DNA of 64,000 nucleotides from the NCBI GenBank assembly GCA_003024175.1, contig MDYQ01000005.1, positions 248,001-312,000 on the forward strand, in the 5' to 3' direction. Position 1 is the stretch's first letter. Each line of letters begins with the position of its first letter. Positions 44,819 to 55,266 of this stretch are shown here, piece after piece. The stretch is from Planoprotostelium fungivorum (Eukaryota; Evosea; Variosea; Cavosteliida; Cavosteliaceae). The notes beneath the pieces are model-generated. The model made no database searches and was not told where the DNA came from. It saw only the letters and a list, made by a program, of their open reading frames with translations. A program made the translations under genes and the position numbers.

Positions 44819-47800
44819 TCAGTCAAGGTTTTCTTGTACATACACTTTCACCTCCATTCCCAAGTGTATTCCCTTCAGATTCTTATACTTTTCCTCCATC
44901 GCCTTCATCTTGTCCTCCCACACTGCGTGCTGATGCCGTAAGACGTCACCACTGATGCCGTTCCCCTCTTCTTCGTGGGGTCCACTCGTCATCAGCGGAG
45001 ATGACGGAAGGCTCATCTTCCTCTCGACCTCCATGTGCTGTCTCTGTGTTGTCTCCAAGCGGTGGGAGAGCTGTTCGGAGAGGTCTCTGTAGTAGTCGAG
45101 GGTGGAGGTGTTCTTCTTCTCTCGATCGAGGAGCTCTTGCAGTTTCTTGTGTTGGTGACGGGAGGCTAAGAGTTGACCGTTGAGGCTCTCGTTGAGACGC
45201 CTCAGTTCTTCCATCTGCTGTCTTCCAGTGGTGATACCAGCACTCTTCATCTCGTATTCTCTGTTCCTGTTGATATTGAGTGTCTCATAGAGTATGAAGA
45301 GTACAGTGTGAATGATAAGGACAGTAGGATGTGAATGAAGAGTTAAGTATAGATGAAGAAGAGAGTATAGTAAATGAAGAGTGTAGTATAGATGAAGAAG
45401 AGAGTACAATGTAAATGAAGAGGATTTGAATCGTATGGTGTGATAACTCACTTGAGGTGAGATTCTCTGAGGCGGATCTGCGTAGACACGAGATCCTCTT
45501 CAATTCGACTCTTCTCCATGCGTAACATCTATTACATGTCAATCCTGTGTTCCCCCTCCACCTTCACCTCTGCCTCGTTCCTGTACTTTGTGTTCTCTTC
45601 TGTCAGTTGATGAAGCTTCGCGGTGATGTTGCTGCTCTGCTTCATCATCTCACTGCGTAACAATTGTTTGTCTTGATCTTCCTTCTGGAACATCAACTTC
45701 ATCTGATGCATCATGGACTGCTGATCTTGCAATCGGCTGATCTACAACGAGTCAGTTCGAGTTGAATGGACGGGAACACACGAGAGATTGAGCGTTGTGT
45801 CGTTTGGCTTCCGACTGCATGAGTTTCTTGTGTGCGTTGTAGAACCTCCTGATGAATTCTTGTTTGAGATATTTCTCCAAGAGCAGTTGGTTCTTCAGGC
45901 ACAGAAACTGTCTCACTGATTCTGTGTTCTTTGAAGCTGACACGATGTCAGGCGTTGAGGTGTGAGTAGAGGACTTCACCCAATATGGTCTTGTCTAAAC
46001 TACCGGAAGATCTGCTCAGCTCATGAGCTGGGCCCAGCACTTTCTCTTCGATCATCTTCTGTATCTCTAATATCTTTCGAGTCACGTGATCTGATGTCAT
46101 CAGCTGTCATTCTCTCGTCACAACCCACTATCCACGATCGACGCATTCTCTTGCGTCAGATTTTCCCGCCTCAATTCCTCGAACGTCTCTTCCTTTTTCC
46201 TGGAATTTTCCACCGAATCTTCGGAGAAGATTTCGGGTGGAGTGTGCAGGGAGGGCATCTGAAAGGTGGCGGGCATATGATAATTGTTCTTGATCGCATC
46301 CCAATCTCTATCTGTCGACAGCTCTTTCTCTCTGCTCGATAAGAAGATCAAGGCGAGCCTGGCTTTCATCATGAAGGGCTGAACGCGTCAATCAACAACC
46401 TTCTTACGTACAATACGTACCGTCACGCAGGCCTTCATGCCTCGATCGGAGAGACACTCGCTGCGGAGGTGGGAGTAGAAGGTGCATGGAAATATACTGT
46501 ACAAGTGTTCGAATAAAACGTAGAGTGTCTCGGTCCATTCTTCTGGTGGCCTCGAATCACCAAACTCTTGCACTCGCGTCTGTGGATGTGAGTGAGATTT
46601 CATGGAGATTTCGATGGGTTTTACCTTTGTGACTTTGGTCAAGTCGGATTCGTTGATGATGAAATTCTGAACAGTAGCACTTACTGATGACAGTTGGTTC
46701 AACACCTGCATCCATCTTCAGTCATCTCATTTTATAAAGTGTGTTGAGAAAAGTATGGAGATGAGGCTCAGTCGAAGAGAATAAAATGTACAGAGAAGAA
46801 CAAGGAAAAAGATTCACCTCTGTAATTTTCGACAGCTCGTTCGGTGAGTCCGATGCGTTCTGCATCTTCTGCAGTATCCACTTTTTATACTGCGTCATAG
46901 TGGACAGACATTCCTCCAATCTGGACGTATCTCCCACGTGATACGCTGTCCCTTTAAGTCGTGAATTCCTCTCTCACCTCACCCTTTTCCTTCAGATCGG
47001 CCAGGTAATTTGTGATCTTCTCCACCGACACAGACAAGTTCTCTTGTAAGGGAACGTCCTCGCTGTCCTGCACCTCTCCCACGCCTTCGGGGTGTCGCAA
47101 GCTCCACGAACAAGCCCTGAGAAAGATGGAGAACAGGTCTTGGTAGATGTTTCTCATGGAGTGGAGGATCTTGGGTAGCAACATGGTCACGGTCATCAGC
47201 CCAACGGACATCAACCTCTTATCTTTTTCGCTCTGAAGGGATGAGAGGGGAAGAAGGAAGGACGCACCATCAAGAGTTGGAGGAGATTGTGGAGGAGGTC
47301 CGTCTCTGCGATCTCGTGTAACCTGTGGCCTTGTTCTTGGATGATTCTGACCAATAGATCTAGAGAAGCTTGACGAGTGGCTGGCTTGACGAACCATTCA
47401 TTCACGTTGAGAAAAACCAGCTGGAAATCGAATGAGAGTTGATACGTGAAAGGTGTAGAGAAAAATGAATCGAAGGAAAGATTCGTCGTGGAATAAACAT
47501 TTTCTCTCACCCTCGCTTTTGTCATGGATAAGGAGACGATGATTCGAACGATGTTGTCCACGCGATATTCTTCTTCACTCTTTCTGCTCTTGCAGTTCAT
47601 GATGGGTCCACTGTACTGTGGATCCTGCCTCGTCTCAACAACAAACGTTCCACGTGACCTTCACCTGAGTGGAGCAAATCTTGTAGGATGAAAAGTAGGT
47701 CCCGATGAATTGGGCCCTGAATGCATGATCTCTCGCGATCAGTTCCGTGCATAGAGGATTCAATACAGAGAGCAGGCCCGTGTGTTGTGATCTCTGTCTC

Positions 47801-48079
47801 TGCAGGAGCATGTGATGCCACGGACTCAATTTTTCATGACCGAACACGGGCAACAGTCGATGGAGGTATTGAATCAACACGGACACCTGATGAGATCGAT
47901 GTGAGGAAGTGTGAAGCTGATGAGATCACCTGTAGGTCCGTGATGTCTGCACTTTGGATCTCGGCAAACTTGTCAAAGAAGTGATACGATGCCCCGAGGT
48001 TGTTCGCAGAGAGCTCTTCGATCTTTCCCAGAACGGTTTCGTCGAAGGTGGCGCTTCGGATGGCTGCTGTGATCTGCAT
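44819..48079 (-). CDS. TSC1: Hamartin homologue (TSC1)
   Basis: Hamartin partners TSC2 to switch off Rheb and so restrain TORC1. The N-terminal helical repeats read KIEELSANNLGASYHFFDKF, VSVLIQYLHRLLPVF, MLLPKILHSMRNIYQDLFSI (about 47120-47180) and FLRACSWSLRHPEGVGEV. Then comes the strongest block, YVLFEHLYSIFPCTFYSHLR (about 46455-46520), which equals human [20 protein letters not shown], followed by RDWDAIKNNYHMPATFQMP. The C-terminal coiled coil includes KNQLLLEKYLKQEFIRRFYN, matching [20 protein letters not shown], and long heptads such as LNESLNGQLLASRHQHKKL. It ends VYVQENLD, stop at 44819. The start at 48079 (MQITAAIRSATF) is the minimum. An upstream exon MQNVVANLLKE (ATG at 48414) could splice in phase at the CAG before ITAAIR. 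Confidence 0.85.
45347..45423. repeat. Two-unit, 39-base tandem repeat in a TSC1 intron
   Basis: GTATAGATGAAGAAGAGAGT begins at 45347 and again at 45386, each followed by TAAATGAAGAG. Related GATGTGAATGAAGAG sequence lies just before. It is intron sequence of the hamartin gene. Confidence 0.75.
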
Positions 48080-48555
48080 TTTCAACGTGAGAAAGAGATG
48101 GTAGAGGAGAATTCGTCATCGGTGTTCATTTCTTCTCTTTTCATGTTATAGAATGTGTTTGTGATCGCGATGTGGTGATGGACAGTGCGTATCTAAAACA
48201 TCGGGTATGTCGTGGGAATGGAAAAGAAGATTGAATGAATTTCTATCTTCAAAAATGGATTATGAGGGAGTATTGTGGAATATCGTAGGAAGAAGTAGAA
48301 TGGATGTGACCTCTGCAATCGACGATAATCGATTCGATCAGAGGTGGAACACGGTGTTCATTCTATCGATCAAATAGTCTCACCTCCTTCAATAGATTCG
48401 CTACGACATTCTGCATCACTCCTTCGATGCTTCCAGTGTGATGTTACCTCCCGTCGTATATATACACAGACCTGTCTTCCAAGGTATTGGATTGAGACGA
48501 CCCTCTGATGCTCAAAGAGGTCTTCCAATCGTGCCCTCTTCTTCAATCAGATCAG

Positions 48556-48798
48556 CTACTCCGGCATTCCCAGGCTCGTCTTGAGAAAACGAAAATTCCC
48601 TGAAAACTGAACTTCCGGTAGCTCCACGCTGACGAGGGCTGTCTCTTCTTTGTGGAACTGAAACAAAGAAGGTTCAAAAGCTTCCCTGCACCCACACAAG
48701 GCAATCCATGTGGTAGAATCAGCAGTAGCGTCTCCATGATACACGAAATGACCCGTAAAAGACCATATATGTATCCATTTGAAAGAATAAGCCTTCAT
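48556..48798 (-). CDS. Possible small hypothetical protein
   Basis: This is an 80-codon uninterrupted frame from an ATG at 48798 (MKAYSFKWIHIWSFTGHFV). Composition is protein-like, with Trp, Tyr and Cys spread evenly and a beta-rich pattern (ALVSVELPEVQFSGNFRFL). There is no signal peptide and no known motif. It may be an exon of a longer gene or chance; nothing else explains 48.4-48.9 kb. Confidence 0.3.
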   Translation of the reverse strand: MKAYSFKWIHIWSFTGHFVYHGDATADSTTWIALCGCREAFEPSLFQFHKEETALVSVELPEVQFSGNFRFLKTSLGMPE

Positions 48799-49122
48799 GT
48801 TTTCGATATCACAGAAGAGAGATCCATTTTAGAGGACAAACTGTTCTTTATAAGACTTATAATTTAATGCATCACACTCCACGATGTATTGTTCGGCGGG
48901 TTCGTTTTCACACCAATAAAATAAAAGTACTCAGTTTTCGCTCAGTTCTTAGAAATAGATGATTCTGATTTTTTTTAATCCTTTCTTCAGAAATTCTGAA
49001 AACTCCGTAAGGGCGGAGATATCTGCGAAGAGTGGCAGCCACATGTTGCCTGGTGCGATCTGCGGTCCGCCTTACATCGGAGTTTTCAGCGTTGTCCTTT
49101 ACAAACGAACAACAGCCGCAGG

Positions 49123-50114
49123 ATGAAGGTCCTTCTACTCGCCCTCTGCCTCGTCGCCACGGTCTTGAGCGTTACCGTCCCCATTCAGCCCTGGCTGAAC
49201 ATTCTGAACGATAAGGAGTGCAAGTATGAGCGATGCGTAGAGGTAGACTTTTCGAAGGTCGACTTTGACGTGCCTTCTACCGATCCCTTGTTCTCTGATA
49301 TGTTTTGGATCGCCGCTGACGAAGGTGAGATCCATTTCACCACGAGGTATCATCTTGTCTGAAAGGAAACAGGAGGAGAGGATGGAACCTACAGCTGTGC
49401 TAAGCCTGATCCCAACAGCACGAGATGTCTGTTCGACCCCCAAAATGTATACGTGAAAAATGGCGTGCTCGAGCTCGCCGTACCAGGTGGAAAACTAGAC
49501 GGAGAGACTATCTCCACCTCTCAAGTGAGCTATCACGCATAATTTAACGACTCACGCGATGCACAGATCCGCTTCGTGGGTTCCGAGTTCATCGTCTCTG
49601 GAGTCTTTGAGATCGTCGCACAGACCTCCGCCGTGAGTACCATGAGTCTTAAGAAATGAACTGAAAATGTACGCAGGTACCAGGAACTTGCCAGGCCATT
49701 TTCACCCAGGCCAACCCTGGATTCCCCGCTCAGAAGGACGAGCAGGACATCGAGATGCTAACCGGTCATTACACGGAGGCGAGCGACAACATCAAAGCGG
49801 GTCTGCAACTCACCAGCTGGAACGCATTCCCCACCGGAGAACACGATCGTCAACAGAATCAAGTCGTCGATTACGGCTTCGATCCCACCGCCGACTTCAA
49901 TGTCTTCCGCATCGAGTGGGATCGCAACACGACCACTTACACCTACGGCGAGAGCTCCGTCACCTTTGAAAAGTATTCTTCTCAGAATCCATCCAAGTTT
50001 GTCGTCAACAATTGGAGCAACGCCGGAAAATTCTGGACAGAAGGACCACCGAAGGAAGACAGCATCATGCGCATCCGCAGCTACAAAGCTTACTACAACA
50101 CGAAGAAGAACTGA
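49123..50114 (+). CDS. Secreted GH16-family glycoside hydrolase
   Basis: GH16 enzymes cut or transfer beta-1,3/1,4-glucans and related polymers. The ATG at 49123 gives a signal peptide, MKVLLLALCLVATVLS. Downstream exons give NVYVKNGVLELAVPGGK (49447-49500), SEFIVSGVFEIVAQT, then the active-site segment FPAQKDEQDIEML (about 49722-49757), whose E-Q-D-I-E fits the family's E-x-D-x-E nucleophile/acid pair. After it come FNVFRIEWDRNTTTYTYGE, a typical strand with the family W, and FVVNNWSNAGKFW. It ends AYYNTKKN at TGA 50112. Four exons are joined by introns of about 45-60 bases. The protein is of usual single-domain length. Substrate cannot be fixed; a role in digesting fungal or bacterial walls fits a phagotroph. 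Confidence 0.85.
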
Positions 50115-50159
50115 TCTCGTGACACGAAGAATATAAACGATTGTACCGAGTTTTAAGGT

Positions 50160-52872
50160 TTATCTCGGTTCTTCGTCGGGTAATTCCTTGGGATCTTCCC
50201 ACACATCCTCCACGCCACTTGTCGACGTCGACAGGATGTCTTCCTTCATGGGACGGACGATCGGTGAATCAGCTCCACCCCGCAGGACCTTCTGGTGTCA
50301 TCTACAACGCTCCGGAAGAATCCAACTCACCCGGATCAATTCCCCTACGGCCCTACCGTTCACCGTGCTGACGTTGACAGCGATGACGTCATTGTGGGTC
50401 ACACCCTCCGCTGGGAGTACGTACACGTTAGCCACCTTGTTCATCGATTCCTTTGATAGTCTGTCGAATAGTTCTCTCTCGTTACAGACGCCAGGAGCCA
50501 TCCACAGGTGACCTACGTCGTCTCTCTGTTGGGAGATCAGATGTGGCTCGTTGTAGTGTGACTTACCTGCACGATACCGATGGCTTTCGTGGGTTTCATC
50601 ACCTTCTCTGTGGTGCGTACGTAACGAGACGTACGTCTACCGTCTATCCTGGGCCTATCCGGTGTGACTGTTATGATATCTCCATCTTCCACAGTGACAT
50701 CAGATGGTGGATAGACATACACGAAATCTTCTCCTTCTCGGACCCAACAGTGACCTCCGTCCACCTGCTCGAAGTTCAGGGGTTGAAAAAGGCGGGAACG
50801 GCCTCACCTTGGCCCTCGACGTGAACGTCTGCGGTTGGTACCGTGACAGGATGGATTGTACCGCGATCGTGGGGCCTTCCTGCGTGGCGGTGATGACGTC
50901 ACCGGCCTGGAGGTCGAACTGGTTCTGCGGAACGGGTAGGAATTTTTCTTGAACTTTCAACCACAGGTGATTACCATCGGTGAGAACTTGTCCCACCAGA
51001 CTCTGGCTGGGGTCAGAAAATTCACGAGAAGTTCGTGGAATTTTCCACGAAATATCACCAGCTGATCGGAAGGGATAGAAGGTAAGGTGGGGGGTGAGAG
51101 TGGATGTACGTCACTCGAAGGTGGCTGAGGAAAAACGATTTGATCTTTCTCGGGATCTTCTCTCCTCGGAACAGACGGGAAGTAAGGGATGTTTGTTTTT
51201 TCATCGGAATTTCCGTGTGTAACGGGGGGGCGTTGTAGATGATCGATGTTAGATTGGTCTGGGTTCTGTGTCGATGCGGCTTTGAGTTTCTCCATGGCCA
51301 GTCTTTGTACATTCAGAGAGGAGAGAAGGTGACACTCACCGGATGGCCGCAAGACTGTCCTCCATCTCGTTCGTTCCTTCCGTTCTGTTCTTCTCTTCCG
51401 CTGCGATCTGTCTGTGATCAGTATCCCACACGTGTCACTTTCACTGATGATGAGAGAACGAGTACCTTCATTTGTTCGTGTAGATCGTCCGTCTTCGTTA
51501 CACTTACAGATGTCTGCACGACGTTCGAAACATTTTCTGGGAAATTTCTGGTTTCGACTTGGACGATTTGCCCCACTCGATGTCCTTCCTCGAGTTTTCT
51601 CAGAAATTTCATCCTCGTGCGTACCACACTCACTGGACTCTTACGTACGATCGCCTTCACTCGATCACCCTCCCCGGCCTCACCCCCTCCATCGGGTGCT
51701 ATAAATAGAGCACCCCCCTCTCCCACCACCCATCGATGTCCGTCCATGTCGACGCGGAATATTCCGGTAAAATTCTCCACCTCCTTCTTCTCCAGCACGT
51801 GCAATACGTCTCCAGATCGAACACCATCGTGCCTCACGTGTAGTTGAACGGTCACAGTGTCTCCCTCTTCTCCTCCATTCGATCGATCTACAGCGATGTA
51901 GATGGGATCCCACGATTCGTCTATTATTTTTCAGAATGAAAGAGAAGAAAGGGAGTACCGAGAGAGACTGCCCACAGGTGGCCGTTCGTGTCTGTCATGA
52001 TCTGGAAGATGATGAGATGGTGATGAGATGATGCGATGAGACCTTGCCGATGAAGGTGCTGGTGGTGGGTTGAGGATCTTCTTCTTCGTGGCAGCATTCT
52101 TCTTCTCTTCCCTGAGAGTTCTGTGAAGCATTGAGACTCGAAATCGCACGCGTCGTTGCGAAGATGATGGTGAGATCACCAGCATCTTGTCCCAGCTGAG
52201 ATCTTGTTTGTTGCGAAGGACATGGAGGTAGAAATCGATGAGAGAATCTGGAGGAATCTTTCCAGATAGATCCCGAATCAACTGCAGGACAGAGTCGGAC
52301 CATCACCTCCAGCGTCATCCACCTCACCTTTGGATTGATGTAACCTCCGGCCGCCATCTCAGCCATGAAACTTGGACCGAATTTGTCCAATAGAAACTGT
52401 CGCACCTAGACGAGCTCATTCGATGGATGGTGATGTCGTCCCCTCTTCACCTTCATCAGTTCGGGTTCACCGAATCTGGCGTCGTTAGAGAGATAAGGTG
52501 CCGTATAGATGAGACTTCCGACTGCTTCTAAGAGGTCCTCTGGACACTCTTGCGAGATGGAGATCAGCTCTAATCGAACGGCGATCGCCTGACAATAATA
52601 TTCCATCAAGTTGAATACCTGGAAGAGTCAGATGACGTGGGAATGGGAGAGGTGACCTCTATCATGTAATCATCTTGGATGACTGTAGTGACCTTTGTCT
52701 TTGCTGCTGCGTCTTTGCCCGCATCAATCAAGGAAGAGATCTTGGGAACGTCAACGTACACATCAGTCGATCGCTTCACCTCTCGTTTAGCTCTCATGCA
52801 GGCTTCGATTTTTCTATTCTTATGGATGTTCATCCTGTTGAGTGCCAACTTCAAACTTATATCGCTATGCAT
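50160..52872 (-). CDS. IST1-domain (ESCRT-III-associated) protein with repeated GHxW modules
   Basis: IST1 regulates Vps4 and ESCRT-III in endosomal sorting and abscission. Reading right to left, the ATG at 52872 gives SLKLALNRMNIHKNRKIEAC, then VTTVIQDDYMIE, MEYYCQAIAVRLELI, AVGSLIYTAPYLS, MKVRQFLLDKFGPSF and IRDLSGKIPPDSLIDFYLHV (about 52190-52290), the full helical IST1 domain. Instead of the usual low-complexity MIM tail, the C-terminal two-thirds carry about five copies of a module that opens (D/G/N)GHxW and ends with a GDxIxV strand: NGHLW (about 51965), DGHRWVVGEGGALFI (51700-51750), NHLWLKVQEKFLPV with AGDVITATQEGP (50870-50990), GGHCWVREGEDFVYVYPPSD (50700-50760) and GHLWMAPGVC (50480-50510). 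It ends ELPDEEPR at 50160. The repeat is new to me. Confidence 0.8.
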
Positions 52873-53141
52873 TGTTATCATTCGAGATCTGATACGCGTG
52901 TGAAGAGACGAACCATTGTTTGACAGTGGACTTGTGTAGAGATAGCATCTCGTGTGTATGTTGATGATGTGAAACGTAGCCAGAGACTTGTCGCGACGTT
53001 TCAAAGAAGGTTTCGGTGCTCAATGATTTGAGCTGATCTACAAACCACAACTGTAATTCTGTTAACAAACACAATTTACATTCATACATCAGAACCGACA
53101 CACGCAGCACATGCACAAGACACTCGACAAGATCCACATGT

Positions 53142-55090
53142 TTAATCTCGAACCATAGCCGAATAATTCTTCCCCAGTAGATCCAACATGAAGCTGCTGT
53201 CCTTGTTGTCCAACACACTCTTGGGTCCACCTCCATCTTCGTTTGTCTTTTCCTCTTGGATGAATGCCACCTTGGCCTTCTCGATAAAACCCCAACACTC
53301 CACCGTCTTGATCTTGAACTCTGGTGTAGAAGACAGAGACGGACTGCCGAACGTTCTACACGGATGAGAGTGTCCCCTGCATCACCATCAGACTACGTCA
53401 TCGCGATGGTTCTCACTTTAAGAAGGCTTCGTCCAAGAAGATGCCGTGGTAGTTCCTGTCCAATTTCAGCTTCTTTCGAATGCCTTCGTGACTCACTTGA
53501 CGCCACCGATGGCGGCTCCGGTCTCATCAGAGAAGACAAAATTCTTCAGAGCGGCCTCGGCGTTCTCTGCTGTCTTCCCTTCACTCCACTTTATCTTCGC
53601 CGGATACACTTGTACCTCTTATGAAAGTTATTCGTCGTTAGAATAATGAGATATGTGGAGGACAAGGACTCACGTGATTGTTGGATGGAGAAGAGGAAGG
53701 TGTCTACGTTTCCGTAGGGTTCACGAGAGAATTTCCTCCACAGATCTGTGACGAAGGCACCGAAGATCTTGTTTCATCGTTAGTTTATGATTCGTGATGT
53801 GATGACAAGGAATTAAAATCAAATAAAATCGGGTGGGTGAATGGAATCTTTCACGATAGAGATGGAGGTATATACTACGCGATTTGGAGGTGCATGTCAT
53901 CATGATCACCTGATCACCCTGATCGCGGATGATGATGAGTGTCGGGTTCTTGATGTCCCTCTTCTTCGTGGTGACCAGATGGGTCATCGTTGTTAGAGAG
54001 TATCCGTTCACCGTGGAACTGTACAGTTTCATCATGTTCATCGTCTGATATTCGTTGGGCAAGGCCTTCTTGATCTACAACGCTCGAGTCAGTCTCTTTG
54101 AGGAGATGAAATGATACCTTTCGAGTGATGGCTTCGTCGATGAGCTCGCTGGAGCTGAGTAGATTGATTGGAGTGGATATCGTGGAGCCTTGTAGGGACA
54201 GTGGCATCTCTTTCTCGGGTTCGAATTCTCTGCGTCAAGTGAGAGACGTAAAGAGGATGAGTCGATCACCTGCCGATGACAAAAGTGATGAAGTCTCTGA
54301 TCTTTGTCTTGTTGACGATCCATCGTTTGAAGTGGGCGAAGGGAATGGAAGATTGATTGCCGAAAGAGTTTCGCAGGTGCATCATGACCCTCCTCTTTAG
54401 ACCCTCCACATCGTCCATGTCGAGTTCTTCTTCTCCTCCTTCCATCGATAAGACATCTGTCTCCAACATCACGTGAGCCGATCTGCAGATGTTGTATAGC
54501 ACGGTCTCTGCATCGAGAAAAGACACTTGACCTATCGACAAAGTTGAGGAGGATGAGAAGCGAAGGAGAGATCACCATGATGATGCATATCGAACAGATC
54601 GTACAGATCTGTGTGACGTGAGTTGTCGAAGACACGTGAACATCTCCTCACACTGGATCTTGATGTCTTCCTCTCCTCTGCAGCACCTATTTGTTTGTCG
54701 ATATTCATCAGAGGAAAGAACAGCTCACATGGCTACCCCCGACACGTAACTCTGGTAATCAATCAGACCATCAGAACCCGGCTGGGTCGACCTCTTCAGA
54801 TACCCGTAACAGATTTGATTTGCCAATAGTTCTTCCAATTGATGGTGGTGCTGTTTTATATTAGAATGGTTGCGATACAGATCGATGGATCGATCACCTT
54901 CCGGATCGTTGCAGTGTCAATCTTATTTGTAGGTTCTGTGTGTTTCGCTAACATCTTGAAGGTTTTTGTCAGTTCTTTCAGTTCATCAGCATCAACTGCA
55001 CGACGTCAGAGGAGAGCAGATCTATCAGGACTTCTTACATTTGGAGAGTGCCTCCTTATATGCCATCGTGCGGCTCGATGCGTTGCCCAT
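53142..55090 (-). CDS. TLDc-domain protein resembling MEAK7 (TLDC1)
   Basis: The first exon reads MGNASSRTMAYKEALSK from the ATG at 55090; Gly2 with Ser5/6 fits N-myristoylation, as in MEAK7 (MGNSRSR). Helical EF-hand-like exons follow: FDADELKELTKTFKML, HHHQLEELLANQICYGYLK, SDGLIDYQSYVSGVA. The middle has RRVMMHLRNSFGNQSSIPF and FKRWIVNKTKIRDFITFVI. The TLDc domain reads GYSLTTMTHLVTTKKRD, NPTLIIIRDQGDQ, VFGAFVTDLWRKF, NVDTFLFSIQQS, LKLDRNYHGIFLDEAF and KIKTVECWGFIEKAKVAF. The C-terminal SVLDNKDSSFMLDLLGKNYS has the same place as SILDADPEAQALLEISG in MEAK7. The stop is TAA at 53142. Animal MEAK7 is a lysosomal mTOR-signalling factor; orthology is inferred. Introns near 54071-54090 carry the CGTTGTAG motif. 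Confidence 0.8.
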
Positions 55091-55266
55091 TGTGAGTTTA
55101 TTCGTAATATGCCCCAGCTTCTCAGAAGCTGTCGAACTACACCACCATCTATTTCGTTGAATATCAGCAGATTGATGATACCGTGTTTTGGGCAGTAAGA
55201 TCATCTGCGAATCTCAAGACAGAGCGATTGCCAATCGACCTAACATCCTTCTATCTTTCTCACAGC

